From contig QFQY01000006.1 in NCBI GenBank assembly GCA_003248805.1, positions 1-64,000 of the forward strand: a stretch of DNA of 64,000 nt, given 5' to 3'. This DNA is from Chelatococcus sp. GTDB taxonomy: Bacteria > Pseudomonadota > Alphaproteobacteria > Rhizobiales > Beijerinckiaceae. Of this stretch, positions 61,838-64,000 are shown in pieces. The translations under genes were made by a program, and so were the position numbers. Positions within the stretch are counted from its first letter, which is position 1, and the number at the start of each line of letters is the position of its first letter. The notes beneath the pieces are model-generated. The model worked only from the letters and a program-made list of their open reading frames with translations, was not told the origin of the DNA and did not search any database.

Positions 61838-63573
61838 GCAAGGGCTGGGCGGCGGGGAACGCGGCGGAACGAGCCCAGTGGGCCCTGACGACGATGCGCC
61901 TCGACGATTTCCGCCCACTCCTGCCGGCCGAGGAGGAGGTGATCGCCCGCCTGCTCAGCGGCAATTACGACCGGCTCGGAGACGGGTCGCGGCCTGAGGC
62001 TCCGGAACCGGATCGCGTCGTGCGCGCGCCGTTCCTGCGCTTCCTGATGCTCGGCGGTGAGGAGGGTTGCCGCCCGCATGAGAAGGGCATCCGGATCGCC
62101 GGGGCCTGGATCACCGATGTCCTCGACCTCGAAGCCTGCCATGTCTTCCGCGACATCGGCCTGAACGACTGCCATTTCGAGGCGACGCCGATCCTGCGCG
62201 CCGCCATCATCAACCGCCTGTTCCTGGACGGCTCCTCCCTGCCAGGTCTCCAGGCGGAGCGGCTGGAAGCGCGCGGCGGCGTCTATCTGCGCGGGGCGCT
62301 GGTGAATGGCGAGATCGGCATCGCCGAGGCGCTGCTGGGCGGGAACCTCGAATGCGACGGCGCCACCATCCGCGCCGCACGCGGCCACGCGCTGAACGCC
62401 CAGGCGATCGAGCTGCGCAACCTGCTGCTCCGGGGCGCCCGGATTCGTGGCGGCGTCAATCTGGCGGGCGCCCGGATCGCAGCCGATCTCGACTGCGCGG
62501 GGGCGACGATCGAGCAGGCCGAAGGCCTCGCCCTCCATGCCGGCGAGATCGAGAACGGCGGCAGCGTCGTCCTGAGACAGTCGCGGGTGAGCGGCGAGGT
62601 GCGGCTCGTCGCCTCGCTGATCGCGGGCGATCTCGATTGCAGCGGTGCCACCCTCGACAATCGTGGGCATCGGGCGCTCGACATGAGCCGCGCCGCGGTC
62701 AAGGGCGCGTTCTTCCTGCGCGCCGACGCCCGCATCGCAGGCGCGCTGGCGATGACGGGGGCCTCGATCGGCACGATCCATGACGAGGCCGCGTGCTGGC
62801 CGCAGGCCGGCGACCTGCTGCTCAACCGCTGCCGATACGGCGCCTTCATCGACGCGCCGGTGGACGCGAGAAGCCGCCTCGACTGGCTGGCGCGGCAGGA
62901 GCCGACGCGCTGGGGCGAGGATTTCTGGCCGCAGCCCTATGAGCAGCTCGCCGCCGTGTTTCGCGAGATGGGACATGGCGAGGATGCGCGCTCCGTCCTC
63001 TTCGTCAAAGAGCATCTGCAGCGCCGGGCGCGGCGGGGCCGCGCGCGCAATCCGCTGTGGCGTGCCGCGCTCACGGTCTCCGACGGCTTTCTCGCGGTCA
63101 CGGTCGGCTATGGCCGCCAGCCGCTGCTCGCCTTCCTCTGGCTGAGCCTGTTCTGGCTGGTCGGCGTCGCCATCTTCGGCAGCGCCGAGGCGCGAGGCTC
63201 GTTCAAGCCCAACAGCGCGGTGGTGCTGCGCGCGCCGGAATGGACCCTCTGCGCCGTGCCGACCTCCGAGCAGCGCGCGCTGGGCTCGCCGCCCCAGCTC
63301 ATGGACGGACGCGCGAAGCCAGGCCAGACGCAGCTCGCCTGCTTCCACGAGCAATGGGAGGCGTCGGGCTATCCCGAATTCAATCCCTGGATGTATTCTC
63401 TGGACACGCTGCTGCCGGTGCTCGACATGGGCCAGAAATCCTACTGGCGGCCCGACCCGGCGAAGCCCGGCGGCGGCTTCGCGATCAACTACTTCTACTT
63501 CCAGGCAACCGTGGGCTGGGCTCTGAGCCTGCTGGCGGTCGCCGGTTTCTCAGGACTGGTGAAGTCGCCCTGA
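61834..63573 (+). CDS. Uncharacterised membrane protein with pentapeptide/beta-helix-like repeats
   Basis: The 579-residue protein has three parts. Residues about 1-120 form a soluble N-terminal region with no motif I know. Residues about 130-320 carry imperfect repeats such as GGNLECDGATI, GGVNLAGARI, ADLDCAGATI and GDLDCSGATL, with spaced G-x-[LV]-x-[GC]-x-x-[IL] periodicity that points to a right-handed beta-helix. A C-terminal part has two membrane helices (LLAFLWLSLFWLVGVAIFG and YFQATVGWALSLLAVAGFSG) flanking a loop. It is translationally coupled to DUF1269 and followed by a patatin gene. Function unknown. Confidence 0.75.
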   Translation: MSKGWAAGNAAERAQWALTTMRLDDFRPLLPAEEEVIARLLSGNYDRLGDGSRPEAPEPDRVVRAPFLRFLMLGGEEGCRPHEKGIRIAGAWITDVLDLEACHVFRDIGLNDCHFEATPILRAAIINRLFLDGSSLPGLQAERLEARGGVYLRGALVNGEIGIAEALLGGNLECDGATIRAARGHALNAQAIELRNLLLRGARIRGGVNLAGARIAADLDCAGATIEQAEGLALHAGEIENGGSVVLRQSRVSGEVRLVASLIAGDLDCSGATLDNRGHRALDMSRAAVKGAFFLRADARIAGALAMTGASIGTIHDEAACWPQAGDLLLNRCRYGAFIDAPVDARSRLDWLARQEPTRWGEDFWPQPYEQLAAVFREMGHGEDARSVLFVKEHLQRRARRGRARNPLWRAALTVSDGFLAVTVGYGRQPLLAFLWLSLFWLVGVAIFGSAEARGSFKPNSAVVLRAPEWTLCAVPTSEQRALGSPPQLMDGRAKPGQTQLACFHEQWEASGYPEFNPWMYSLDTLLPVLDMGQKSYWRPDPAKPGGGFAINYFYFQATVGWALSLLAVAGFSGLVKSP

Positions 63574-63608
63574 CCGGGCGGCCTGCCGAAGCATCGGAGA
63601 GCAGCACG

Positions 63609-64000
63609 GTGAGCAAGACGCCTTCCGCGAAAGCCGCAACCGCCGGCACGGAGCCGGGCGCCCGGCGCGCGCCGCTGATCATCGACCTCGCGCTTCAGGG
63701 CGGCGGCGCGCATGGCGCCTTCTCATGGGGCGTGCTCGACCGGATCCTCGAGGAGGACTGGCTGACCATCAACGGCATCTCCGGCACCTCGGCGGGGGCG
63801 ATGAACGCCGCGGTGCTCGCCTCGGGCTATGCCAAGGGCGGGCGGCAGGGTGCGCGGCAGGCGCTGGAGCTGTTCTGGAAGAAGGTTTCGGAGGCGGCAC
63901 GCTTCAGCCCGTTCCAGCGCAGCCCGCTCGATGTGCTGCTGGGCCGCTGGACGCTCGACAACTCGCCGCTCTTCGTGGCGATGGACATGATGTCCCGCGT
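63609..64000 (+). CDS. Patatin-like phospholipase family protein, 5' part
   Basis: The gene runs off the window end; 130 codons are seen. It starts with GTG (VSKTPSAKAATAG) after a GGAGAG site and has the patatin oxyanion hole LALQGGGAHGAFSWGVLD and the nucleophile elbow NGISGTSAGAMNAAVLAS (G-T-S-A-G), with the catalytic Ser. The paired Asp is beyond the window. Patatin-like enzymes hydrolyse acyl chains from phospholipids. It follows the beta-helix membrane protein gene by 35 bp on the same strand, so it may belong to a DUF1269-membrane protein-patatin unit. Confidence 0.93.
   Translation, partial: MSKTPSAKAATAGTEPGARRAPLIIDLALQGGGAHGAFSWGVLDRILEEDWLTINGISGTSAGAMNAAVLASGYAKGGRQGARQALELFWKKVSEAARFSPFQRSPLDVLLGRWTLDNSPLFVAMDMMSR

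Overview
The window is about 64 kb of GC-rich (roughly two thirds G+C) chromosomal DNA. It looks like an alphaproteobacterium of the Hyphomicrobiales/Rhizobiales, and Bosea-like is my best guess. This rests on gene content and order (dnaK-dnaJ, a full Cpa/Tad pilus locus, a MaeB-type malic enzyme, Mur/Irr-era metal genes), on CtrA-like TTAA motifs, and on RIME/REP-like intergenic palindromes. The species is an inference. There is no phage, integrase, transposase, rRNA, tRNA or CRISPR array that I can see, so the region reads as core and niche-adaptation chromosome rather than an island.

Layout. 1-1.8 kb: 3' end of dnaK and all of dnaJ. 1.9-9.1 kb: a CsbD-like stress protein, an exported phytase-like/beta-propeller protein, the metNIQ methionine importer, and a periplasmic copper pair (DUF2946-like plus PCuAC). 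9.2-17.8 kb: a DHDPS-family aldolase/FAH-family hydrolase pair, a cold-shock protein, a Bcr/CflA exporter, a GST, two uncharacterised membrane proteins, and an ABC half-transporter with a damaged nucleotide site coupled to a small unknown protein. 18-29 kb: malic enzyme, a chemoreceptor, mutS, a broken parDE toxin-antitoxin pair, an NlpC/P60 hydrolase, a MarR regulator and a leucyl aminopeptidase.

29-41.2 kb: the Tad/Flp pilus locus. Leftward units are flp, cpaA, and cpaBCDEF-tadBC; rightward units are tadD and a CpaC-N-domain protein followed by two TadE-like pseudopilins. It contains prepilin, prepilin peptidase, secretin, ATPase, platform proteins, localisation ATPase and minor pilins, so it looks complete. 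41.3-46.5 kb: phosphomannomutase, a membrane-anchored aspartic protease, and a sugar module (ribokinase-like, DgoK, aldose 1-epimerase). 46.5-51.5 kb: metal homeostasis (MerR-type regulator, divergent Zn/Cd/Pb P-type ATPase, a small methyltransferase, and an MntH manganese transporter with its own promoter region). 51.4-55.5 kb: a D-amino-acid module (GntR regulator, DadA-like dehydrogenase, Asp/Glu-racemase-like enzyme, DMT exporter). 55.8-61.3 kb: an RND efflux operon with two adaptor proteins around one pump. 61.3-64 kb: a DUF1269 protein, a membrane protein with a beta-helix-like repeat domain, and the start of a patatin-like phospholipase that runs off the window.

The most interesting items are: (i) a 50-bp palindromic element present twice, each time supplying the TAG stop of the upstream gene (parD and cpaE), in one case as part of a 104-bp double hairpin that separates parD from a start-less parE; (ii) the DUF1269 / beta-helix membrane protein / patatin cluster, which I cannot assign to a described system; (iii) an ABC transporter with GKN in place of GKS/T; (iv) TTAA-type CtrA-like motifs in front of several pilus transcription units; and (v) a start-stop ATGTGA overlapping the GTG start of the cold-shock gene. 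All assignments are from reading the sequence; no database search was run.
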